NCBI RefSeq assembly: GCF_007096635.1
Contig: NZ_VKAA01000005.1
Coordinates: 213,843 to 277,842, forward strand
Length of the DNA stretch: 64,000 nt
Source of the DNA: Mycolicibacterium sp. 018/SC-01/001
Lineage (GTDB): Bacteria; Actinomycetota; Actinomycetes; Mycobacteriales; Mycobacteriaceae
Reading direction: 5' to 3'
Below the pieces are notes generated by a model. The model saw nothing but the letters and a program-made list of their open reading frames with translations, had not been told where the DNA came from and ran no database searches. Below, piece after piece: positions 10,445-17,751 of this stretch (position 1 is the first letter of the stretch; each line of letters begins with the position of its first letter). Position numbers and translations under genes: made by a program.

Positions 10445-10671
10445 CGTCTACCGGCCTTTCAGCTCCCATGGCTCCGCGGGATGTCGGTGGCGCCGACACG
10501 CACCCCGGTGGGCGCCATCCACAATCGATCACGCACTGGCCCGGCTCCGGATGTGAGCCGGGCGCATTTCACTGGCAGCTCATCGTACTGAGACATCCTG
10601 AGAGAGAGCCAGCCGACAGCTGTCGTGAACCGACGATCGGTATCCAGTCGAGACGCGTGTCAACCCGGCGC

Positions 10672-11805
10672 TCAGCCGCCGGAATGCATCACATCGGCGC
10701 CGACGGGCACTGCGCAGTCATCGGGATCGTCGAGCCAGTGCTCGGGCAGCGACACCGAGGCCGCCGAACCCTGCCGCCCGCGGGGGCCGTTGGCTGCCGC
10801 CGGGAACGGCACGTCGGGGTCGAGTTCCTCGAGCAGGTCGTCGAGCTCGGCGATGGTCTTGACCAGCGCCAACGACCGGCGCAGGTCCGCCCCGGCCGGG
10901 AAGCCGTGCAGGTACCAGGCCACGTGCTTGCGCATGTCGCGCATGCCTTTGTCCTCTCCGAAGTGCGCGGCGAGCAGCTCGCCGTGTCGACGAATGATGG
11001 ACGCGACCTCGCCCAGAGTGGGCGGGGTGGCCGGCGTCTCGCCGCCGAACGCGGCGGAGAGTTCGGCGAACAGCCACGGCCGCCCCAGGCAGCCACGGCC
11101 GATCACGACGCCGTCGCAGCCCGTCGCGGCCATCATGGCCAGCGCGTCTCGAGCGTCGAAGATATCACCGTTTCCGAGCACCGGAATCCCGGTGACGTGT
11201 GCCTTCAGTGCGGCGATCTGTTCCCAGTCGGCGGTCCCGGAGTACCGCTGGGCGGCTGTGCGCGCGTGCAGTGCGACCGCGGCCGCGCCTTCCTCGGCGG
11301 CGATCCGCCCGGCGTCGAGGTGGGTGTGGTGGTCGTCGTCGATGCCGATGCGGAATTTCACGGTGACCGGGATGTCGGTGCCCTCGGTCGCGCGCACCGC
11401 GGCCGCGACGATCTGGCCGAACAACCGGCGCTTGTAGGGCAGGGCCGCACCGCCGCCGCGCCGGGTCACCTTGGGGACCGGGCAGCCGAAGTTCATGTCG
11501 ATGTGGTCGGCCAGGTTCTCCTCGACGATCATCTTCGCCGCCGCGTACGTGTTGACCGGGTCGACGGTGTAGAGCTGCAGCGATCGGGGAGATTCCTCGG
11601 GCGCGAAGGTGGTCATGTGCATCGTGACCGGGTGCCGCTCGACCAGGGCTCGGGCCGTCACCATCTCGCACACGTAGAGGCCGCTGACGGTTCCGGCGCG
11701 AGTGAGCTCGAGTTCGCGGCACAGCGTCCGGAAGGCGACGTTGGTCACCCCGGCCATCGGCGCGAGGACGACGGGGCTGCGCAACGCGATCGACCCGATC
11801 TGCAA
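10672..11805 (-). CDS. dusB: tRNA-dihydrouridine synthase DusB
   Basis: A 377-residue FMN enzyme that reduces uridines in tRNA D-loops. Visible motifs: SPVVLAPMAGVTN at the N-terminus, MNFGCPVPKV with the catalytic Cys, KFRIGIDDDH and NGDIFDARDA. The TTG start at 11803-11805 gives the family N-terminus (MQIGSIALRSPVVLAPMAG); no ATG or GTG start exists just upstream. That TTG lies in the loop of a 14-bp hairpin. Position matches Rv0823c, immediately downstream of desA1 on the same strand. Confidence 0.9.
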   Translation of the reverse strand: MQIGSIALRSPVVLAPMAGVTNVAFRTLCRELELTRAGTVSGLYVCEMVTARALVERHPVTMHMTTFAPEESPRSLQLYTVDPVNTYAAAKMIVEENLADHIDMNFGCPVPKVTRRGGGAALPYKRRLFGQIVAAAVRATEGTDIPVTVKFRIGIDDDHHTHLDAGRIAAEEGAAAVALHARTAAQRYSGTADWEQIAALKAHVTGIPVLGNGDIFDARDALAMMAATGCDGVVIGRGCLGRPWLFAELSAAFGGETPATPPTLGEVASIIRRHGELLAAHFGEDKGMRDMRKHVAWYLHGFPAGADLRRSLALVKTIAELDDLLEELDPDVPFPAAANGPRGRQGSAASVSLPEHWLDDPDDCAVPVGADVMHSGG

Positions 11806-11821
11806 TCCAGATCGGGTCGAT
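11789..11821. other. Inverted repeat between desA1 and dusB, with the dusB start in its loop
   Basis: Two 14-base arms (ATCGACCCGATCTG and CAGATCGGGTCGAT) pair perfectly around a 5-base loop (CAATC). The loop contains the reverse complement of the dusB TTG start. There is no T-run after either arm, so a simple intrinsic terminator is not obvious. It may limit dusB translation or partly end desA1 transcripts. Confidence 0.8.
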
Positions 11822-11834
11822 TCGCTGCCGGGGG

Positions 11835-12842
11835 TTACGACGCTGATGTTCCCACCAGCTCGTTCTTGGCGGCCTTCTTCTCCGCCATCTGACGCAGCCG
11901 CTCTTCGCGCCGCTGTTTGGCGATCTCGAACTTGTCGACGGCCTCCTGCAGCTCCTCGACCAGCAGGCCGAGGTCGTCACGCATCTTGGCGCTTTCGCCG
12001 TTGAAGTCCTCGCGCTCGAAGATGCGCCACTTCTTGAGTACCGGCATCACGATGTCCTCGAGGTGGATCCGCGGGTCGTAGACACCGCCCGAGGCGATGG
12101 TGACCGCGCGACGCCGGAAGTCGGGGATCGTGTACCCGGGCATCTTGAAGTTGCGCAGCACCTTGTGCAGCGACTTCATCGCCTGGTCGGGGGCGATCTC
12201 GAAGCCCGCCTCGGAGACGTCGCGGTAGAAGATCATGTGCAGGTTCTCGTCGGCCGAGACGCGTTGCAGCAGTTGATCGGCGATGGGATCGTCGCAGGCC
12301 TTGCCGGTGTTGCGGTGCGAGACGCGGGTCGCGAGCTCCTGGAACGTCACGTAGATGACGGAGTCGAACAGGCTCTCGGCGAACAGCTCCATTCCGCCCT
12401 GCTGGTTCTGGCCGGGGGAGAAGCCGCGGGTCATCTGCTCGATACGCAGCATCTCCAGCTCGACAGGGTCGACGTTGCGGGTGACGACGAGGTAGTCGCG
12501 CAGCGCGATGCCGTGCCGGTTCTCCTCGGCGGTCCAGCGGTTGACCCAGAAGCCCCAGGGGCCGTCCATGCTGAAATTCATCGCGATCTCGCGGTGATAG
12601 GACGGCAGGTTGTCCTCGGTGAGGAGGTTGGTCAGCATCGCGACCCGTGCGACCTCCGAGAGCTTGGACTGTTCGATGTCCCAGTCCTGGCCGCCGAGCG
12701 CGTAGTAGTTCTTGCCGTCGGTCCAGGGGATGAAGTCGTGGGGGTTCCAGTCCTTCTTCATCTTCATGTGCCGGTTGACCAGGGGCTCGACGACAGGCTC
12801 CAGCTCGGTCAGCAGCTGCAGATCGGTCAGGTCCTTCGCCAT
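11835..12842 (-). CDS. desA1: Acyl-ACP desaturase DesA1
   Basis: A 335-residue soluble di-iron desaturase. Ferritin-like ligand motifs are present: EENRHG and DENLH. It introduces a double bond into acyl-ACP on the route to mycolic acids; DesA1 is essential in mycobacteria studied. The start at ATG 12842 follows GGAGGTGTC directly; an upstream open stretch to 13151 lacks such support. M. tuberculosis DesA1 (Rv0824c) has a similar length (338). Confidence 0.93.
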   Translation of the reverse strand: MAKDLTDLQLLTELEPVVEPLVNRHMKMKKDWNPHDFIPWTDGKNYYALGGQDWDIEQSKLSEVARVAMLTNLLTEDNLPSYHREIAMNFSMDGPWGFWVNRWTAEENRHGIALRDYLVVTRNVDPVELEMLRIEQMTRGFSPGQNQQGGMELFAESLFDSVIYVTFQELATRVSHRNTGKACDDPIADQLLQRVSADENLHMIFYRDVSEAGFEIAPDQAMKSLHKVLRNFKMPGYTIPDFRRRAVTIASGGVYDPRIHLEDIVMPVLKKWRIFEREDFNGESAKMRDDLGLLVEELQEAVDKFEIAKQRREERLRQMAEKKAAKNELVGTSAS

Positions 12843-12949
12843 GACACCTCCGGTTATCTGTACCTCGTAGTTGCAGTCAATATATCTGTGTCTGCCGGTG
12901 ACATTCAAGTCGCCGCGCCGGAGCTCACAGTGTTGTCGCGCACTGCTGT

Positions 12950-13531
12950 TCAGCGGGTGGCGCCGTGGAGCAGCAGTTCGGCGCAGTGGTCGATGAACTG
13001 CTCGCGGCTGGCCGGCAGGCGCCCATCGAGATACGCAGTGAACAGTGCAGTGAGTGCCCCGATGAGACCGGTGGCAACCATCGCCTGCACTGCGGGGTCG
13101 GTGATGCGCGTCAGATTCTGCTGCAGCAGTTCGATGAAGTTCGGCATCCACCGAGCTCCCGAGCGCGCCAGCACCGGCTCGGCCTCGGGGGCGAGCAGGA
13201 GTACCCGGCCGCGCGCCGGGTTGTCCACCATCATCGCGACGAAACGCTCGACCGCGTCCCGCATGCTCTCCGATTTCGCCAGTGTCGCCATCGCGGCACT
13301 GCCGACCTCGTCGTAGACCGCGGCGACGTAGTCGTCACGGTCGGTGAAGCTTTCGTAGAAGTAGCGCTCGGTCAGTCCCGCGGCGCGGCACGCCGCGCGC
13401 ACCGTCAGGGACGGGCCGCCGGGGCTGCCCAGCAGGTCGATCCCCGCGGCGATCAGGTCGTCGCGGCGCAGGGCCGGACGCTCCCGCACGGGCACGCCCG
13501 ACCATCGGCCCCGTCGTTGACCGGATGACAC
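12950..13531 (-). CDS. TetR/AcrR family regulator
   Basis: A 193-residue regulator with an N-terminal helix-turn-helix (LTVRAACRAAGLTERYFYESF, about residues 42-62) and an all-helical ligand domain. GTG start. It is divergent from the MpaB-like gene at 13590, with an inverted repeat (13549-13572) in the 58-base gap. Control of itself and of the oxygenase is therefore likely. The ligand is unknown. Confidence 0.85.
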   Translation of the reverse strand: MSSGQRRGRWSGVPVRERPALRRDDLIAAGIDLLGSPGGPSLTVRAACRAAGLTERYFYESFTDRDDYVAAVYDEVGSAAMATLAKSESMRDAVERFVAMMVDNPARGRVLLLAPEAEPVLARSGARWMPNFIELLQQNLTRITDPAVQAMVATGLIGALTALFTAYLDGRLPASREQFIDHCAELLLHGATR

Positions 13532-13548
13532 AGTGCTCCTAGACTCCG

Positions 13549-13572
13549 TTCTGACAACGCACGTAGTCAGAA
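13549..13572. promoter_or_regulatory. Probable TetR operator (inverted repeat)
   Basis: Arms TTCTGAC and GTCAGAA, perfectly complementary, are separated by 10 bases. The site lies in the divergent promoter region between the TetR gene and the MpaB-like gene, the usual place for a TetR operator. Binding is inferred. Confidence 0.55.
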
Positions 13573-13589
13573 TTGGGGTAGCGCGAACA

Positions 13590-14600
13590 GTGACTCAAGA
13601 TACGTCTGCCACATGCCCGGTGACCAGCGAGTCCGGTGACGTGCCGGTGACCGGTGGGTGCCCGGTGACCGGTGGCTACGACGACGTGCCTGCCGCGTTG
13701 GGGCCGGAATCGCTGACGTGGAAATACTTCGGGCAGTGGACGGGCATGCTGCAGGGCCCGTGGGCCGGGTCGATGCAGAACATGCACCCACAACTCGGCG
13801 CTGCGGTGCAGCAGCACTCGATTTTCTTCCTGGAACGAATGCCCCGGCTGTTCCGGTCGGTCTACCCGATCGGCGGCGTGGTGTTCGACGGGGACCGGGC
13901 GCCGCGCACCGGAGCGCAGGTCCGCGATTACCACATCGGCATCAAGGGAGTCGACGACCAGGGGCGCCGATACAGCGCGCTGAACCCCGACGTCTTCTAT
14001 TGGGCGCACGCGACGTTCTTCAAGTCCACGCTGCTCGCGGCCGAATGGGTCGGCGGTGGGCTCACCGAGGCGCAGAAGCGGCAGCTGTTCGACGAACACG
14101 TCACGTGGTACCGGATGTACGGCATGAGCATGCGGCCGGTGCCGGCCAGCTGGGAGGACTTCGAGCGGTACTGGGACCACATGTGCCGCAACGTGCTGGA
14201 GAACAACTGGGCCGCGCGCGAGGTGATGGATCTGTCCACGATGCCCAAACACCCGTCGCTGGACTGGCTGCCGGACTGGCTGTGGCGGCTCAACATCGAA
14301 GTGATGCAGCGGTTCTTCAACTTCGCGACCGTCGGCCTCTACGACCCGCCGGTGCGTGAGCTGATGGGCTACTCCTGGTCGCGCCGGCAGGAGCGGCTGC
14401 ACGCGCTCTTCGGGCGCACGGTGTACCTGGCGACTCGCCTGATGCCTGCGCGGATGCTGATGCACCCGCGCAAACGCTCGGCATGGGACCGGGCGCACGG
14501 TCGGCAGCCCATCGACGCCCCGCTGGTGGAGACCCCGGCACGCAACCTGCCGCCGGTCGAATACCGCGACGACCCGCACTTCTACTGCCCGACGGTCTGA
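13590..14600 (+). CDS. Oxygenase MpaB family protein (DUF2236)
   Basis: A protein of about 336 residues from GTG 13590. The N-terminus holds a short repeat (CPVTSESGDVPVTGGCPVTGGY); the DUF2236 domain follows. Family members carry a heme b bound by conserved His (YWAHATFFKSTLLA here); MpaB and rubber oxygenase Lcp act on isoprenoid chains. Position matches Rv0826. Divergent from the TetR gene. The substrate is unknown. Confidence 0.82.
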   Translation: MTQDTSATCPVTSESGDVPVTGGCPVTGGYDDVPAALGPESLTWKYFGQWTGMLQGPWAGSMQNMHPQLGAAVQQHSIFFLERMPRLFRSVYPIGGVVFDGDRAPRTGAQVRDYHIGIKGVDDQGRRYSALNPDVFYWAHATFFKSTLLAAEWVGGGLTEAQKRQLFDEHVTWYRMYGMSMRPVPASWEDFERYWDHMCRNVLENNWAAREVMDLSTMPKHPSLDWLPDWLWRLNIEVMQRFFNFATVGLYDPPVRELMGYSWSRRQERLHALFGRTVYLATRLMPARMLMHPRKRSAWDRAHGRQPIDAPLVETPARNLPPVEYRDDPHFYCPTV

Positions 14601-14620
14601 CCGCGCGTACGTTCGTCCAT

Positions 14621-15265
14621 GTGCTGGGCAAACTGACCGTCGCTCCGCTACTGATGCTGATGGCGACAGGTACCGCCGCCACGGCGGAGGCCGACACCTC
14701 GAGCCAGCGGATCGTGGTGAGCGCTCCGGAAGCGGATTCGGCAGTGGCCGAGCTGACGACCTACGAGCGCGTGGACGGACGCTGGCAAGTGGTGCTCGGT
14801 CCCACACCGGCCGACCTCGGCCGACTCGGGGTGGGTGCACCCGCCGACGACGTGTTCCGCACTCCGGAGGGCACGTTCCCGCTCGGGCAGGCGTTCGGGC
14901 GCAACGAGAACCCCGGCACCCGCATGCCGTATTTCGTGGCCACCGACGAGGACTGGTGGGACGAGGACGTCGACTCGCCGACGTACAACACCCACGTCCA
15001 CGCCGCGGAGATCGACTCCGAGGACGCCGAGAACCTGTACGACTCGGGCGGCATCTACGACTACGCGGTGCTGATCGACCACAACCCGCAGCGGGTCCCG
15101 GGCCGATCTGCCGGCATCTTCCTACACGTCACCGATGGCGAGCCGACGTGGGGCTGCGTCGCGATCGGCCGCGATCAGATGCGCTCGGTGCTGCAGTGGC
15201 TCGATCCTGCGCAGCGTCCCGAGATCACCATCGGGGTGGGGCTGGACGGGCCACCGGCGCCATAG
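14621..15265 (+). CDS. Secreted L,D-transpeptidase-like protein
   Basis: A protein of about 214 residues. The start at GTG 14621 gives a signal peptide (LGKLTVAPLLMLMATGTAATAEA). The C-terminal part has a YkuD-type motif, FLHVTDGEPTWGCVAI, with the catalytic Cys preceded by Gly in the HGC-like position, and an upstream His region (YAVLIDHNP). Such enzymes crosslink peptidoglycan or hydrolyse murein peptides. It differs from classic Ldt proteins in lacking Ig-like domains. An in-frame ATG at 14483 would overlap the previous gene. It overlaps the next minus-strand gene tail to tail. Confidence 0.72.
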   Translation: MLGKLTVAPLLMLMATGTAATAEADTSSQRIVVSAPEADSAVAELTTYERVDGRWQVVLGPTPADLGRLGVGAPADDVFRTPEGTFPLGQAFGRNENPGTRMPYFVATDEDWWDEDVDSPTYNTHVHAAEIDSEDAENLYDSGGIYDYAVLIDHNPQRVPGRSAGIFLHVTDGEPTWGCVAIGRDQMRSVLQWLDPAQRPEITIGVGLDGPPAP

Positions 15266-15560
15266 GCCGGGGACGGACGTACCAGTCTGCCGGGATCGGT
15301 GGGTAGCGGCCGAAGGTGCCGTGGGGATCGCCGGCCAGCGTCAGCTGATGTTCGTAGTCGGCCCGGGCCCGCAGGCCGGCATCGCGGATGGTCGCCGCGC
15401 GCTTGCGACGCCGGACCGCGACGACGACGCCCGTCGTGGTGACGAGAATCACCAACGGATACCACCCCAGCCACAGCCACCACAGCGCAACGGCCGCCGC
15501 GACCGTCGTGAGCAGCGGATGGCGCCGCCACCAGGTCCGCTGCGGTCGATCTGTGAGCAT
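15225..15560 (-). CDS. Small membrane protein, unknown function
   Basis: A 111-residue protein. A Trp-rich hydrophobic region (about residues 15-48) forms one or two membrane helices, then an Arg/Lys stretch, then a soluble tail (RADYEHQLTLAGDPHGTFGRYPP). I recall similar tails in mycobacterial proteins of unknown function but cannot name a family. It overlaps the 3' end of the L,D-transpeptidase gene by 41 bases in the convergent direction and diverges from the kinase gene. Confidence 0.65.
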   Translation of the reverse strand: MLTDRPQRTWWRRHPLLTTVAAAVALWWLWLGWYPLVILVTTTGVVVAVRRRKRAATIRDAGLRARADYEHQLTLAGDPHGTFGRYPPIPADWYVRPRPMAPVARPAPPRW

Positions 15561-15635
15561 CGACGCCGATCCTACGAGGGCGTGGCGGCGGCCGCGTCAC
15601 GTTTACGAAGCGGCGCCAGCGGCTAGCGTCAAAGC

Positions 15636-16547
15636 ATGCACGCGCCAGAGGTTCTGGGCGGTCGCTACGAGCTGCGGGGCATCCTGGGGCGTGGCGGCAT
15701 GGCCGAGGTGCGTGATGCCTGGGACCTGCGGCTGGGCCGCCCTGTCGCGGTCAAGCTCCTGTATAGGTCGGTGAGCGAGCACGCCGAAACCCGGCGCCGT
15801 TTCGCCACCGAGGCCCGCGCCGCGGCTGTGGCCAACCATCCGCACGTGGTAGCGGTACACGACACGGGCGTACATCGGGGCCGGCACTACATCGTGCTCG
15901 AGCGGCTGCCCGGGCGCAGCGTCGCCGACGCGCTGGCCCGCGGGGGACCGATGCCCGCGCAGCACGTCCGCGGCATCCTGCGCGACGTTCTCGACGCACT
16001 CGGCGCGGCACACGCGCGCGGCGTCCTGCACCGCGACATCAAACCCGCGAACCTTCTCTACACCTGGTTCGGCTCGGTGAAGGTCGCCGACTTCGGGGTG
16101 GCCAAGAGCGCGGAGACGCCGCAGACGCTGACCAACCGGGTCTTCGGGACGATGGCCTACATGCCGGCGGACCGGATCGCTGGACGCCCGGCGCTGCCCA
16201 GCGATGACCTCTACGCACTCGGTGTCGTGGCCTACGAGGCGCTCACCGGCCGCCGGGCCTACCCGCAGGAGACGCTGACCGGCCTGGCCGATGCGATCGC
16301 GGCGGGTGCGGTGACCCCACTCGGGGTCCTGCGCCCCGACCTCGACCCGGCGCTGCTGGCGACGGTGGAGCGCGCGATGTCGCCGGACCCGCGGTGGCGC
16401 TTCGCGACGGCCGAGCAGATGCGGGCACGTCTGGACGGTGAGGCGGTCGGGGCCAGCGGGGCGTCCGAGCGAGCTGTCGCCGTGCTCGCGGGGGCGGCGG
16501 CGATGCTGGCCGTGCTCGTGGCCGCCATCCTGATGATCGCGCTCTGA
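15636..16547 (+). CDS. Serine/threonine protein kinase, C-terminal membrane anchor
   Basis: A 303-residue kinase. Gly-rich loop GRGGMAEV (18-25), catalytic Lys40 (VAVK), HRDIKPANL catalytic loop and DFG magnesium motif; an activation-loop Thr-rich stretch and GTMAYMPADR follow. A single hydrophobic helix ends the protein, with no extracellular sensor domain. It is shorter than the PknB/PknD type. It ends 3 bases before the prophage attachment core. Substrates are unknown. Confidence 0.88.
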   Translation: MHAPEVLGGRYELRGILGRGGMAEVRDAWDLRLGRPVAVKLLYRSVSEHAETRRRFATEARAAAVANHPHVVAVHDTGVHRGRHYIVLERLPGRSVADALARGGPMPAQHVRGILRDVLDALGAAHARGVLHRDIKPANLLYTWFGSVKVADFGVAKSAETPQTLTNRVFGTMAYMPADRIAGRPALPSDDLYALGVVAYEALTGRRAYPQETLTGLADAIAAGAVTPLGVLRPDLDPALLATVERAMSPDPRWRFATAEQMRARLDGEAVGASGASERAVAVLAGAAAMLAVLVAAILMIAL

Positions 16548-16550
16548 GTG

Positions 16551-16589
16551 TGTGCCCCCACCAGGGCTCGAACCTGGGACCTGCGGATT
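16551..16589. repeat. attL core: 39-bp direct repeat of the tRNA-Lys 3' end
   Basis: This 39-base stretch is identical to 33783-33821. It holds the T-arm and 3' acceptor part of tRNA-Lys (minus strand) without the rest of the gene, so it is the chromosomal remnant left by integration. After the repeat the two copies diverge at once. Confidence 0.93.
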
Positions 16590-17103
16590 TTCAGTAAACC
16601 GTTTTCCGAAAAACCCCAGTAACCCCCAAAACATGCCCCGACCAGGCATTAGTGGTCCCGCTGAATCGCTGACGGGCGCGCCGGTAAACCCGCAATCTCC
16701 CGCATACCCGATGAATAAACGTTGGATTCGACCAAGCCCCACAAAATGCTCGTTCTCGCCCAGCCTGGTCCCTGGCACATGTCTCCCAGCAATGGGAATT
16801 ACCATCGGACCCAATAGCCTGCCAACCCGGAAAAATACTGTTCTCGCACAAACAGGCGTGCGGTTCAACGGGATTCGCGGCAACACACCGCCGGTAGCTT
16901 GTGTTCGGTTGTGTCGCGTACTGCCACCTTGAACCCCTGGTTAATTAACAACCGATGAACCATAGTGTTTATACAGCGTTTTCACACCATGCTTTGAGGT
17001 AGCGGCGCTGGAGCGGGTGCAGCCACAAGCCTGCGCATTCACACAATCATTTTCTGCGGTGCATGGGTCAGCGCCGCCTCAGTCTGGGGAGGACTGTGTC
17101 TTC
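16590..17103. other. Gene-poor stretch inside attL
   Basis: About 510 bases of lower GC than the flanks. I see no convincing gene. Open frames on both strands (for example 16591-16851 minus) have atypical composition. An AT-rich patch near 16939-16975 (GGTTAATTAACAACC and TGTTTATACAG) could be promoter-like. A GAATAAACG sequence at 16713-16721 matches the arms of the operator-like palindrome at 31358-31379. Probably the leftover of the phage region next to attP. Confidence 0.5.
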
Positions 17104-17328
17104 ATGCCTGACGGCGTCCACATCAACAGCGACGACCACCGATACACCGTGCAGAAGCTCCGCCGAAAGATAGTTCGAGAACTCGCGTCTGTTCCCTTAA
17201 GCACCTGGGGACCCACCGAACTCGGTGCCCTGCTCTACGTCATCCGCTGTGTCCGTCAGGGTCGTCTCCGTGATGATGCGGTCGGCGTCGATGTCGGAGA
17301 TGTCGTCTCCATCGCCGTCTACCGCTGA
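17104..17328 (+). CDS. Hypothetical small protein near attL
   Basis: A 74-residue frame from ATG 17104. The first 50 residues look protein-like (DDHRYTVQKLRRKIVRELAS, then a hydrophobic helix GALLYVI). The last 25 are Asp/Val-rich and overlap a minus-strand frame (17197-17556), so the 3' end may be altered by rearrangement. No family recognised. Confidence 0.4.
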   Translation: MPDGVHINSDDHRYTVQKLRRKIVRELASVPLSTWGPTELGALLYVIRCVRQGRLRDDAVGVDVGDVVSIAVYR

Positions 17329-17556
17329 CACCTCCTCGTCTTCGTTGCCTTCCGACGGTGCAGACGATTGCGTCTCAGCTTCCACGACATTGGCCTTCTC
17401 CTTGGTAGTGAATTGCGGTACTTGGGACGGAAAGTTTTCTGGGTCCGGCCGCACACCGTCCACTGGGAGTGGATTCGGGAAACCCGAATCTCTAGCTCGT
17501 TGACGAGCGAGCGGACCGACAAGTGTTGGTGTCAGCGCGCAGCTCGTCGTCCTCAA
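17197..17556 (-). CDS. Hypothetical acidic protein near attL
   Basis: A 119-residue frame. The first half is basic/Pro-rich, the second half strongly acidic (EDEEVSAVDGDGDDISDIDA). It overlaps the 3' half of the plus-strand frame 17104-17328, so at most one is likely real over 17197-17328. No family recognised. It may be a remnant of the lost phage right arm. Confidence 0.3.
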   Translation of the reverse strand: MRTTSCALTPTLVGPLARQRARDSGFPNPLPVDGVRPDPENFPSQVPQFTTKEKANVVEAETQSSAPSEGNEDEEVSAVDGDGDDISDIDADRIITETTLTDTADDVEQGTEFGGSPGA

Positions 17557-17751
17557 TGAATCGAGCAGCTGACTTCCAGTTGCTCAGCCCGCGGTAAACC
17601 AATCAATGCGGACATGGAGGGTGCGGAACAAGCTTGTGAAGAATCGAGCAGACTGGAGGCATATCAATGTAGGTGTTCGGACGGAATGGATGAACGCCTA
17701 GAGCTATGTCAAGTGCACCCAGGACGGGAGCATTTGGAGCTGGCCGGGGTG

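Noticed and set aside
12843..13151. N-terminal extension of DesA1
   Set aside because: The extension is Arg/His-rich and overlaps the TetR gene; ATG 12842 has a strong GGAGGTG site.
13539..14840. 433-residue minus-strand frame
   Set aside because: Antisense shadow of the MpaB/DUF2236 gene; His/Arg/Pro-rich translation typical of reverse frames in GC-rich DNA.
16591..16851. 86-residue minus-strand frame inside attL
   Set aside because: Cys/Trp-rich random-like composition, no ribosome site, no neighbours in the same direction.
16552..16932. 126-residue plus-strand frame starting in the attL repeat
   Set aside because: It begins inside the tRNA remnant, is Pro/Asn-rich without domain pattern, and has no ribosome site.
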